A stretch of DNA of 64,000 bases. It comes from an uncultured Thermodesulfobacterium sp. (lineage in GTDB: Bacteria; Desulfobacterota; Thermodesulfobacteria; Thermodesulfobacteriales; Thermodesulfobacteriaceae). Shown here one piece after another: positions 1 to 8,153 of the stretch. Position 1 is the stretch's first letter. Each line of letters opens with the position of its first letter. The position numbers and the translations under genes were made by a program. Below the pieces are notes generated by a model. It did no database searches. It worked only from the letters and a program-made list of their open reading frames with translations, and was not told where the DNA came from. Where the stretch lies: positions 1-64,000 of the forward strand of contig CALLJG010000014.1 of the NCBI GenBank assembly GCA_938091335.1, in the 5' to 3' direction.

Positions 1-49
1 CCCTCACAGTTGCTACATGATCTACATTTACCGCTAACCTCACAGGCAT
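1..49 (-). CDS. pdxJ: Pyridoxine 5'-phosphate synthase, N-terminal fragment
   Basis: Only the first 16 codons lie in the window; the gene continues past the left edge. They read MPVRLAVNVDHVATVR, the conserved PdxJ opening (L-x-V-N-x-D-H-V-A-T). PdxJ condenses 3-amino-2-oxopropyl phosphate with deoxyxylulose phosphate in vitamin B6 synthesis. I chose the ATG at 47-49 because a strong ribosome-binding site (AGGAGG) sits about 8 bases upstream. The frame stays open to another ATG at 137-139, which would add 30 residues but has no such site. Identity is clear for so short a piece; the start is fairly secure. Confidence 0.8.
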   Translation of the reverse strand, partial: MPVRLAVNVDHVATVR

Positions 50-184
50 ATATTCCCTCCTTTGAATAAATTTTAAAACTTCCTCTTTACCCTCTCTAAA
101 AGCTATTCTCTTAAATAAATTTACCTCATTTTTTATCATGAAAAAAAGTCATAATACTTGTTTGTACTTAAAAATTTACAGTAA

Positions 185-418
185 TCCTCTTGTATAGGAT
201 ATGAGGAGTACATTAAAAATAAAAAAAGAATACAAGGCGTATCAAAATATTTAAAACATTATCTTACTTTGTTTGTGGCAATATATATTTTCAAATCTTT
301 GATTATTTATTATTATTTCTATGTACCTGTAATATTTCTTCAAAAAAAATTTTCCAAGCTCAGACAAAAAATTTCTGGTTCATTTATCCAGGTTAAAAAA
401 ATCCTTTTAAAGTCTTGA
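185..418 (+). pseudogene. Transposase-like C-terminal fragment (decayed)
   Basis: An open stretch of 77 codons with no plausible start codon or ribosome-binding site. The readable part (GVSKYLKHYLTLFVAIYIF, then basic and aromatic residues) resembles the C-terminal end of IS4-like transposases, where a basic loop is followed by H-L-x-L and a hydrophobic helix. It lies between pdxJ and a porin remnant, in a zone of decay. The match is by eye and weak; it may be chance open frame. Confidence 0.28.
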
Positions 419-474
419 GGAGTTTAAAATTTCCAATTTAAACATACCTATAATATTATTCCTATCCCTGGCGT

Positions 475-850
475 TTACCTTTTTTCGAAAGTGTGCTTGT
501 AAGCAAAGTCTACGCCAAAATGAGAAGTAAATTTGTAGCTAAAGCCAAATGTTATATTGATACTAAGTGATAGCTGAAAAAACTCTATTAGATTAAACCA
601 GGCTATATTAAAATCACTGAAACCCTTTGTTAACCTCAGGTATATAATATAGAACTATACTCACACCCTATGGCTATTACCCACTGGTCCTTCTACTGGA
701 ATTCTTTGTATCCCTTTGAATTCTTCCAATTTATCCATCTTATGTCCATTCCTAGTTTTAAGTTTTCCACAAGCTTACCACCTATACCAAAACTAATCTC
801 CTGGGGTTGAGTAAGCTTTAAATCTTCAAAGATTTTGTCACCATTGTTAC
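475..850 (-). pseudogene. FadL/OmpP1-family outer-membrane porin remnant
   Basis: Translating the minus strand in shifting frames gives fragments typical of the C-terminal beta-barrel of FadL-type long-chain fatty acid or hydrocarbon transporters. They are a strand pair around LTQPQEISFGIGGKLVENLK, then W-I-N-W, then KDQWVIAIGCEYS, and finally NITFGFSYKFTSHFGVDFAY ending at a TAA (475-477). Several internal stops and frameshifts separate the pieces, and no N-terminal half is found upstream. Alternating hydrophobic residues and the W-x-x-W and G-x-x-Y patterns fit barrel strands. Clearly non-functional; the family call is moderately sure. Confidence 0.5.
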
Positions 851-873
851 ATTTTTTTCAAAAAAGAAAAGAC

Positions 874-1909
874 TTAATAACCAATTTCTTCTTTTAATAT
901 TTTATATGAGAAAGTTTTGTATGTCCAAAATATGTAAGCTAAATCAATAGGAACAAATATGAGAGCTACAATAGTCATAATTTTTAAGGTAAGAAGACTT
1001 GATGAACTATTAAAAATAGTTAAGCTGTAAGCAGGATTAATGGAGGAAGGTAAAATATTAGGAAATAATCCTATTATACCCCAGGCAGTGAAAAATATAA
1101 TTGTAAGGAAAGACATAAACCAAGCCTTAAAATAAGTGCCTTTATTTAAAAATAGATAAAAATAGATAAACTAAGAGATATAAGACCACAGCTAAAAGAG
1201 GAAACGCAAATAAAAATGGAACTTTAAGATAATTATTCCAAAGATTGGTTACTTCAAAACTAAAAATCCAAAAGGAAATTACTAAAAGAAAAGTAATAAT
1301 CCAAAGCTTTTTAGCAATATTTGCTGCTCTTTCAGCTATATGAGAAGGTGCTTTAAAAGCTATCCAAAGTGCTCCATGAGTTGCAAAACAAAAAACAAAA
1401 AGAATTCCTCCTAAAAGCCCATAAATATTTAATAAACCTAATAAATTAGTTTGAAGAATCCCTTTTTCATTTAAAGGAACCCCCTTAAAAATATTAGCAA
1501 AGGCAATACCTAACAAAAGTGTAGAAGTAAGGCTTCCTAAGAAAAAAATAATATCCCAGATTTTTTTCCAAACAGAACTTTCATATTTACTTCTAAACTC
1601 CACAGCAACTCCTCTAAAAATAAGAGCAAAGAGGAGTAAAAGAAGAGGAGTATAGAGAGCACTAAACATTATAGCATAAGCAGTAGGAAAAGCAGCAAAA
1701 GTTGCTCCACCTGCTGTAATTAGCCAAACCTCGTTTCCGTCCCAAAAAGGACCAATTGCTTGATAAACAACTTTTCTCTCTTTTTCATCTTTCCCTAAAA
1801 AATAAAGAAGACTTCCAGCTCCTAAATCAAAGCCATCTAAGGCAAAATAAAAAGCCCAAAGAACTCCCCATAAAATAAACCAAATTACTTGAAAAATATT
1901 AAACTCCAT
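874..1909 (-). pseudogene. cydB: Cytochrome bd oxidase subunit II, frameshifted
   Basis: CydB is the second membrane subunit of the bd-type quinol:O2 oxidoreductase. The 5' part (1142-1909) encodes 255 residues with the usual opening (LWGVLWAFYFALDGFDLGAG) and the conserved WDGNEVWLI motif. The C-terminal part (874-1116 and a little upstream) encodes PNILPSS and SSSSLLTLKIM, the usual CydB ending, but in another frame. The break coincides with a perfect tandem 10-bp duplication (AAAAATAGAT at 1148-1157 and 1158-1167). Removing one copy restores a continuous reading frame of about 335 residues, the normal family length. It follows cydA by 21 bases and would be co-transcribed with it. Confidence 0.85.
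1148..1167 (-). repeat. 10-bp tandem duplication that breaks cydB
   Basis: Two adjacent perfect copies of AAAAATAGAT, followed by a further AAA. One copy is exactly what is needed to join the two parts of cydB (reading LFLNKGTYFKAWFM across the join). The second copy adds ten bases, giving a +1 shift and an immediate TAA. Confidence 0.85.
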
Positions 1910-1930
1910 TGTCTCACCTCCCTTATAATT

Positions 1931-3267
1931 TTATATAGTTAGTTTCTCTTTAAAAGTTGAAGTAGAAGCTAAAGGTTCAGGACCTTTGCGAGCATAATGA
2001 ACTATAAGCCAGAAACAGATAATACCTAAAATCCCATAAATAATAATAAAAGCAGGTAAACTAAGTCCTACTTGAACCTCAGAAAGAGGTGATACCGCAT
2101 CTTTTGTTTTCATAACCCCATAAACAATCCAAGGCTGCCTTCCTACCTCTGCTACTATCCAACCAGCTTGAACAGCAATATAAGGAAGAGGTATGTTCAA
2201 TACTAAGATTCTCATAAGAAAATGACTCATTTCAGGATTATGTCTTTTTAAGAAAGCAAGAATTGAGAGCAAACCAAAAAGGAAACCAAGTCCAACCATA
2301 ATTCTAAAGCTCCAGAAAGTTAAAGCAACAGGAGGTCTTTCTTCTTTGGGCCACTCTTTAAGACCCTTGATTTCTGCCTCTGGATCATGAAAGGCAAGTA
2401 AACTTAAAATTTTTGGAATCTTAATCTCAAAGGAATTGCTTTCTTTCTCTTTATTAGGAATGGCAAAAAGTGTCCAGCCTGCACCTTTTTCTGTTTCCCA
2501 GTGAGCCTCCATAGCAGCAAGTTTAGTAGGTTGAGTTTTAGCTACTTCAGAACCATGAATATGCCCTTCAATAATTAAGTATAAACTAAAAATTAGAGTC
2601 CAAATAGCAGCAATTCTAAAGCTCTTTTTAAATAAATTAAGCTCATTTTTTCTTAAAAGATGCCAAGCAGAAACTCCCAAAACAAAGAACCCAGAAAGCA
2701 CATAAGCAGAGGGTACAGTATGTAAAAATTCCCACCAAGCAAAATGATTAGTTACTACAGCTGTAAAACTCTCTAACTCTGCTCTCCCATTTCTAATCAC
2801 ATAACCAACAGGGTTTTGCATCCAGCCATTAGCAATGAGAATCCATAGAGCAGAAATATTGGAAGCAATAGCTGTCAACCATATAGCTAAAGTATTTAGC
2901 TTGGGACTAATTCTATTCCAACCAAACCACCAAACTGCAATAAAAGTAGATTCAAGAAAAAAGGCTAAGGTTGCCTCAATAGCTAAGAGTGAGCCAAAAA
3001 TATCACCTACATATTGAGAATAAAAACGCCAATTGGTACCAAACTGAAACTCTAAAGTAATCCCGGTTACTACTCCAAGAGCGAAATTAATTAAAAAAGT
3101 CTTCCCCAGAAATGAGCTGCCCTTTTGTAGTCCTCATCTCCGGTTTTTAACCACTTAGTTTGAAAAATAGCTGTGAGAAAGGATAAACCTAAGGTTAGGG
3201 GAACAAAAAGAAAATGAAACATAGCTGCTGCCGCAAACTGTAACCTTGAAGCTAATAAAACATCCAT
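1931..3267 (-). pseudogene. cydA: Cytochrome bd oxidase subunit I, frameshifted
   Basis: CydA binds quinol and the b558, b595 and d haems. The start at 3267 (MDVLLASRLQFAAAAMFHF) is preceded by a G-rich ribosome-binding site. After 58 codons the frame ends at GRLF followed by TAA. The rest (INFALGVVTG, then EFQFGTNW, LESTF, SALWILIANGWMQNP and GRQPWIVYGVMKT) is intact one base away and runs to 1931. The lesion lies in a run of six A/T pairs at 3093-3098, where seven would keep frame. Total length (about 445 residues) and order match CydA, including the haem-ligand histidines in MFHFLF and EFLHTV. The promoter upstream still looks good. This is true decay, a homopolymer error, or a slippage-rescued gene. 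Confidence 0.85.
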
Positions 3268-3375
3268 AACTTCACCCCCCCTATTTTTAATTTTTATTGA
3301 AATCTTTTTTATCCACAATTTCATTCCTAATTTTATTGGTTATTAACTCGATTTGAATATTATTTAATAATTTTT

Positions 3376-3404
3376 ATTTTAACAAATTTTTTAAAAAATG
3401 TCAA
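3376..3404 (-). promoter_or_regulatory. Promoter for cydAB
   Basis: On the minus strand TTGACA (3399-3404) and TAAAAT (3376-3381) are separated by 17 bases, a near-consensus housekeeping promoter about 110 bases upstream of the cydA start. No operator is recognised, although a rex gene lies nearby. Confidence 0.6.
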
Positions 3405-3786
3405 TAGAAATTTTTTCTATGATTGATTTATATCGTACTTCTTTCTTTTTGCTTTTTGCAATGCATTGGTAAAATAAAATATCTTTTTTAATTGATTTAA
3501 TCACTAGCTATAATAGGGAGTATGACTTATTACTATCTATTATTATTGCTTTTTCTATTTTCCATGGTACCTGTCTTTTACAAAGGCTTTTTTACACTTA
3601 TCTTTTAGTAGTGAAGCTCACCTCTTTTTTATATGATTCTTTGAATCTATAAAGCTATGTTTAATGTAACCAAATCTATTACAAGCTTATGAGATATTTT
3701 CAAGTTTCTTTGCTAATCTTAATAATCCCATTTAATTTTTAGAATTATATAAATTGAACTGAAATTGAACAAAAATGATAAATTTG
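3405..3786. other. Intergenic stretch, no gene recognised
   Basis: About 380 AT-rich bases between the cyd promoter and tmRNA. A few short open pieces on the minus strand (around 3560-3720) are interrupted by stops and match nothing I recognise. They may be old insertion-sequence debris. Confidence 0.4.
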
Positions 3787-4137
3787 TGGAGGCGGCGGGA
3801 ATCGAACCCGCGTCCAGAGATAGTTTAGATTAAACTTCTACAGGCTTAGCCTGTGTTTTGATTTCGTAGAAAGTCAGGCACAGGCACCTAAACTTTCTAC
3901 TAGGTGGATATTTTCTCAGCTGAAAAACTCCCACCAAGTTTTTCAGCCAAAGCCTACTTAATTCACGCACTTAAGGATGCGTAGGCAACATCCTCAAGTA
4001 CGTGGCAGCATTTTAAGCTGCCAAGGCGTAAGAGTAATCTTCGGCGGTTGTGTTTTTGCACCCTATTTTACGTGGTTGGGTGCGACCACGACCTGCAGTT
4101 TAATCCTACCTATCCCTGTCGAACCCTATTCGCCCCC
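3787..4137 (-). ncRNA. ssrA: Transfer-messenger RNA
   Basis: tmRNA rescues stalled ribosomes. The 5' end (GGGGGCG at 4137) pairs with the 3' end (CGCCTCC followed by A), and the T-arm (GGTTCGATTCC) and encoded CCA are present; length about 351 nt. The tag reading frame ends in AEDYSYALAA and TAA, the usual ALAA degradation tag. Upstream is UAGGG. If translation resumes two bases after UAG, as in E. coli, the first codon would be TGC followed by KNTT, an unusual resume codon. A GCA triplet overlaps in another frame, so the exact tag start is uncertain. Confidence 0.95.
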
Positions 4138-4190
4138 ATTTTTCAAAGATCTAAAATTTAAGTTAACTCTTTTTTTATATTTTTCAATAC

Positions 4191-4263
4191 CGAGCCTGAG
4201 GGGATTTGAACCCCCGACCCCCAGCTCCGGAGGCTGGTGCTCTGTCCACTGAGCTACAGGCTC
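4191..4263 (-). tRNA. tRNA-Arg (anticodon CCG)
   Basis: A full cloverleaf: acceptor GAGCCTG/CAGGCTC, D-arm GCTC/GAGC, anticodon stem CCAGC/GCTGG enclosing loop CTCCGGA, T-loop TTCAAAT. The anticodon CCG reads CGG (arginine). CCA is not encoded. It is far richer in GC than its surroundings, as is usual in thermophiles. Confidence 0.95.
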
Positions 4264-4285
4264 ATTTTTTATTTTACTCCAATTT

Positions 4286-4726
4286 TTATCTATATCCACC
4301 TGTAGAACCAAAACCACCTCTTGAGAAGGATTTAGAAGGACTAGATACTTCTTCTATCTCTGGAAATGCTATTTTTATAAACACCGCTTGAGCTATTTTC
4401 TCATGGGCCCTTATGATAACCTTTTCTTTACCTAAATTTATTACTGGAATTTTAATCTCATCTTCTTCTCCACAATAATCAAAATCTATAATACCAGCTG
4501 AATTAGGCATAATTAATTTTTTATTTTTAAAAAGTGAAGACCTTGGAAAAATAAATAAAGCATATGGAGGCTTAGTTTCAATAACTAGCCCAGTTCTAAT
4601 AAGAACAAACTCTCCAGGTTCAATAGGAACTTCTTCTAAAGCAAATAAATCATATCCTATAGATCCTTCGGTGCTTCTTTCTAATAATTTAGCCCTTGGA
4701 TCCTTTTTCCACACCTTAATTTTCAT
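4286..4726 (-). CDS. dut: Deoxyuridine 5'-triphosphate nucleotidohydrolase
   Basis: dUTPase hydrolyses dUTP to dUMP and pyrophosphate, keeping uracil out of DNA and supplying dUMP for thymidylate synthesis. The 146-residue protein shows the family motifs: the nucleotide-binding PRSSLFKNKKLIMPNS, the AGIIDFDYCGE region with the catalytic aspartate, and the C-terminal RGGFGSTGGY lid. Length fits the trimeric family. Its start overlaps the end of rex by 11 bases, making it the last gene of the gatB-mtnA-rex-dut operon. Confidence 0.95.
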   Translation of the reverse strand: MKIKVWKKDPRAKLLERSTEGSIGYDLFALEEVPIEPGEFVLIRTGLVIETKPPYALFIFPRSSLFKNKKLIMPNSAGIIDFDYCGEEDEIKIPVINLGKEKVIIRAHEKIAQAVFIKIAFPEIEEVSSPSKSFSRGGFGSTGGYR

Positions 4727-5354
4727 CTTTTATCTCTTTTAGAAAATATGAAAGTTTTGTTAAGGCTATTAAAAAAGAAAAATTTTCTATTCTTATCTCA
4801 GGATCTTCTAAAAATAGAGGAATTTTACTTAAATTTAAAATAGCTTTTATTTTTTGATCAGTAAAAGCTTTTAAATATAAATGAGGATTCTCATCTGTAG
4901 CAATTACTCCTATGTCTACTTTTATAACATTTAAAATATAAGAAAGCTGATCCAGGCTATACACAGAGATTCCATTATATATTTTACCTATATTTTCTTC
5001 ATTTATATCAAAAGCAGCTAAAAAGTAAAAACCTTCTTTTTGTAAATTTGTATTTTCTAAAAGAAATATTCCTAATGGAGTAACCCCCCCTAAAATGAGA
5101 TTCCATTCTCTAGTACGACCTAAAAAATTTTTAAGCCTAAATTTCAAACTTCTTATACTATAACCCACTCCTTTTGTTCCTAAGGAACCAACAAAACTTA
5201 AATCTTTTCTTAATTGTGCTGAATTTACTCCGCATCTTTTAGCTAGGTCTTCAGAACTTATAAAATCAATATTTTGTTTATCTAAATTCTCAAGAACCTT
5301 TAAATATATGATAAGCCTTTTTAAAGTTTTTTCAGGCAATTCTTTAATTTTCAT
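4716..5354 (-). CDS. rex: Redox-sensing transcriptional repressor Rex
   Basis: Rex senses the NADH/NAD+ ratio and represses respiratory or fermentative genes when NADH is low. The 212-residue protein has an N-terminal winged helix (about residues 1-80, with SAQLRKDLSFVG, the typical Rex recognition helix region) and a Rossmann fold starting at NLILGGVTPLG. Family length is 205-215. It overlaps mtnA by 4 bases (ATGA) and dut by 11. No obvious Rex operator was found near the broken cydAB genes, which would be classic targets. Confidence 0.93.
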   Translation of the reverse strand: MKIKELPEKTLKRLIIYLKVLENLDKQNIDFISSEDLAKRCGVNSAQLRKDLSFVGSLGTKGVGYSIRSLKFRLKNFLGRTREWNLILGGVTPLGIFLLENTNLQKEGFYFLAAFDINEENIGKIYNGISVYSLDQLSYILNVIKVDIGVIATDENPHLYLKAFTDQKIKAILNLSKIPLFLEDPEIRIENFSFLIALTKLSYFLKEIKDEN

Positions 5355-6478
5355 TTTATCAATTGATAAATATTAATTTCAAAAGGTGGATAAATGATTC
5401 CTTTTTCAGTAATTATGGCATTGATCAATTCATTAGGAGTTATATCAAAAGCTAAATTATAAACCTCACTTTTGGGGGGAGCAATTTTATTTTTATAACA
5501 AGTTAAAACTTCTTTAGCAGCACGTGTTTCTATAGGTATTTCTTTTCCAGTTTTTATAGTAAGATCAAAAGTAGATAAAGGTGCAGCTACAAAAAAGGGA
5601 ATTTTATGAAAATTAGCAAGCACAGCTAAAGAATATGTTCCTATTTTATTAGCAGTATCACCATTACTAGCTATTCGATCTGCTCCTACTATAACTGCAG
5701 AAATTTCCCCTTTTTTCATTAGAAAACCTGCACAATTATCAGTAATTAAAATATAAGGAATTTTTAATTTATATAATTCCCAAGCAGTTAATCTTGCACC
5801 TTGTAAAAAAGGACGAGTTTCACTCAAAAAAATTTTGATTTTTTTATTTTCCTCATAAGCTTTTCTTATAACACCTAAAGCTGTTCCATATCCTCCTGTA
5901 GCTAAAGCTCCTGTATTGCAATGTGTAAGAATACCACCTTCAGGAATCAATTTTTCCCCATATTTAGCTATAGCTAAATTTGCTTCTATATCTTCTTCCC
6001 ATATTTTAAAGGCTTCTTTTTCAAGAACTTCAGAAAGATAAAGTAGATCTTCTTTTTTTATTTTATATTCAAAACCTTTTAAAAGCTTAAAACAAACGTT
6101 TTGCATCCTTGAGATAGCCCAAAAAAGATTTACAGCAGTCGGACGAGAGGTGATAAGAAGATCAGCAATTTTTTTTATCTTTTCTTCAATTTTGCGGATA
6201 AGAACTTCTTTACTTTTTAATAAAGATACAAAATTTTTAAATTCTATAGCAAATCCTATGGCGGCACAGATACCAATAGCTGGAGCTCCTCTTATTATCA
6301 TATTTCTTATTGCATATCTTATTTTTAAAACATTATTGCATAATATATAATCTTCCCTAAAAGGAAGTTTTCTTTGGTCTAAAAGATAAAGTCCTTTTTC
6401 AGTCCAAACCCAGGTTTTTATTAAATCAACTTTTTTAGGAGATTTTATAAATTCTTTTTGAAAAAAAAAATTCTTCAT
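5351..6478 (-). CDS. mtnA: S-methyl-5-thioribose-1-phosphate isomerase
   Basis: MtnA isomerises methylthioribose-1-phosphate to methylthioribulose-1-phosphate in methionine salvage; related proteins act on 5-deoxyribose-1-phosphate. The 375-residue sequence contains the active-site segments THCNTGALATGGYGTALGV (catalytic Cys) and IVGADRIASNGDTANKIGTY (catalytic Asp), plus RGAPAIG near the N-terminus. No other methionine-salvage gene is adjacent. It overlaps gatB and rex by 4 bases each, so translation is probably coupled. Confidence 0.93.
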   Translation of the reverse strand: MKNFFFQKEFIKSPKKVDLIKTWVWTEKGLYLLDQRKLPFREDYILCNNVLKIRYAIRNMIIRGAPAIGICAAIGFAIEFKNFVSLLKSKEVLIRKIEEKIKKIADLLITSRPTAVNLFWAISRMQNVCFKLLKGFEYKIKKEDLLYLSEVLEKEAFKIWEEDIEANLAIAKYGEKLIPEGGILTHCNTGALATGGYGTALGVIRKAYEENKKIKIFLSETRPFLQGARLTAWELYKLKIPYILITDNCAGFLMKKGEISAVIVGADRIASNGDTANKIGTYSLAVLANFHKIPFFVAAPLSTFDLTIKTGKEIPIETRAAKEVLTCYKNKIAPPKSEVYNLAFDITPNELINAIITEKGIIYPPFEINIYQLIK

Positions 6479-7911
6479 TTTTCTAAAAGTTCAATCAAAA
6501 TTTGATTAACTATTTTGGGATTGGCTTTTCCCTGAGTTTTTTTCAAAACTTGACCTACAAAAAAGCCAAGAAGACCTTTTTTACCAGCTTTATATTTCTC
6601 GACTTCTCCAGGATTTTCAGATAACACTTCTTGACAAATAATTCTTAATTTTTCTTCAGAACTTTCTTGAACAAGTCCTTTTTCTTCAATAATCTTTTGA
6701 GGATCTACTCCATTTTCATATATTTCAGGAAATATTTGTTTAGCTATAGTAATTGAAATTATTCCTTTTTCAACTAAATTAAGAAGTTGCGCCAATTTTT
6801 CTGGAGTAAGTTTAGTTTGAGTAATATCCTTTCCATCTCGGTTTAAGTATCTCAAAACCTCGCTAAGAATAAAATTAGATATAGCTTTCGGATTAGGATA
6901 AACTTTAACACTATTTTCAAAAAAATCTGCCATAGTTTTTTCTTCTATTAAAATATCCACTTCATAAGGAGTTAGGAAATAGGTTTCCAAAAACCTTTCT
7001 TTCTTTTTCTCAGGCAACTCAGGAAGTTCATTTTTAATTTTTTCTAAAAGACTTTCTTCTATTTGTATTTCAATTAAATCAGGATCAGGAAAATAGCAAT
7101 AATCATGAGCCTCCTCTTTTCCTCGCATAGGATGTGTAGTTTGTGAAGCTTCATCATAAAGTCTAGTTTCTTGAATAATTTCTTTTCCCTCCATAAGAAG
7201 CCCTATTTGTCTTTTAATTTCATAGCTTAAAGCTCTTTCTACATGTTTAAAGGAGTTCATATTTTTAAGCTCTACTTTAGTCCCGAATTTTTCACTTCCT
7301 TTAGGTCTAACAGAAATATTGGCATCACATCTTAAACTTCCTTCTTCCATATTTCCGTCACATATTCCTAAATATCTTAAAATTCTTCTTAAAGTTTTAA
7401 GATATGCTACTGCTTCTTCAGGAGATGTTATTTCCGGAACACTTACAATTTCAAGAAGAGGAATCCCAGCTCTATTAAAATCTACATAAGAATAAGGATT
7501 TTTTTCATCATGTATTAACTTTCCTGCATCCTCTTCTATATGAATTCTAACTAAATTAATTTTTTTCTTTTTTCCATTTACTTCTATTTCTACTTCTCCA
7601 CCTTCAGCAAGAGGTATTTCATATTGAGAAATTTGATAATTTTTAGGAAGATCTGGATAAAAATAGTTTTTTCTAGCCATTATAGATTTTAAATTAATTT
7701 TGCAGTTTAATGCCAAAGCTAACTTTAAAGCATATTCTACAGCCTTTTTATTTATTACGGGAAGAACTCCAGGAAGTCCTGTACAGATAGGACAAATTTG
7801 AGTATTAGGAGAAGCCCCAAATTGAGTAGAACAAGAACAAAACATTTTAGTTTTAGTATTAAGCTGAGCATGAACCTCTAATCCAATAATTGCTTCAAAT
7901 TCCATAAACAA
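6475..7911 (-). CDS. gatB: Aspartyl/glutamyl-tRNA(Asn/Gln) amidotransferase subunit B
   Basis: GatB is the tRNA-binding and kinase subunit of GatCAB, which converts Glu-tRNA(Gln) or Asp-tRNA(Asn) to the amide. The 478-residue protein has the GatB opening (EAIIGLEVHAQLNTKTKMFC), the zinc-site cysteines (CSCSTQFG and CPICTGLPG), DFNRAGIPLLEIVS, and a C-terminal YqeY-like tail. First gene of a four-gene operon, with a promoter directly upstream. gatA and gatC are not here. Confidence 0.96.
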   Translation of the reverse strand: MFMEFEAIIGLEVHAQLNTKTKMFCSCSTQFGASPNTQICPICTGLPGVLPVINKKAVEYALKLALALNCKINLKSIMARKNYFYPDLPKNYQISQYEIPLAEGGEVEIEVNGKKKKINLVRIHIEEDAGKLIHDEKNPYSYVDFNRAGIPLLEIVSVPEITSPEEAVAYLKTLRRILRYLGICDGNMEEGSLRCDANISVRPKGSEKFGTKVELKNMNSFKHVERALSYEIKRQIGLLMEGKEIIQETRLYDEASQTTHPMRGKEEAHDYCYFPDPDLIEIQIEESLLEKIKNELPELPEKKKERFLETYFLTPYEVDILIEEKTMADFFENSVKVYPNPKAISNFILSEVLRYLNRDGKDITQTKLTPEKLAQLLNLVEKGIISITIAKQIFPEIYENGVDPQKIIEEKGLVQESSEEKLRIICQEVLSENPGEVEKYKAGKKGLLGFFVGQVLKKTQGKANPKIVNQILIELLEK

Positions 7912-7929
7912 TCCTTAAATATAAATTAA

Positions 7930-7957
7930 ATCTTACAATTTTTTACTTTTCTGTCAA
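7930..7957 (-). promoter_or_regulatory. Promoter for gatB-mtnA-rex-dut
   Basis: TTGACA (7952-7957) and TAAGAT (7930-7935) on the minus strand, spaced 16 bases. The predicted transcript starts about 12 bases before the gatB ATG, with AAGGA as ribosome-binding site. Confidence 0.55.
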
Positions 7958-8081
7958 TGTTTTATCCATAATTTAAAATAATTCAAAATTTTCCAATAAC
8001 TATTTTTATCTTAATTAGGATCTATACCAGATAAAATTTTTTGTGTATTAAAAATTTATCAAAATAATTATAATTATTTAC

Positions 8082-8110
8082 TTGCATTAAGAATTTAAAT
8101 AAATTATAAT
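8082..8110 (+). promoter_or_regulatory. Promoter for trpB2
   Basis: TTGCAT (8082-8087) and a perfect TATAAT (8105-8110) spaced 17 bases. The predicted start is near 8117, about 37 bases before the ATG. The leader lacks a clear ribosome-binding site. Confidence 0.6.
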
Positions 8111-8153
8111 GATTTCCAATTTAATTAAGGCAGTTTAAAAATGGGTAAAATAA

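Noticed and set aside
311-312. An entry in the findings list with these coordinates and zero interest
   Set aside because: It marks residue numbering of the MetF-AcsD linker, not a DNA position; nothing is claimed there.
3977-4317. Open frames on both strands over tmRNA and tRNA-Arg
   Set aside because: They translate structured RNA genes; compositions and overlaps show they are not coding.
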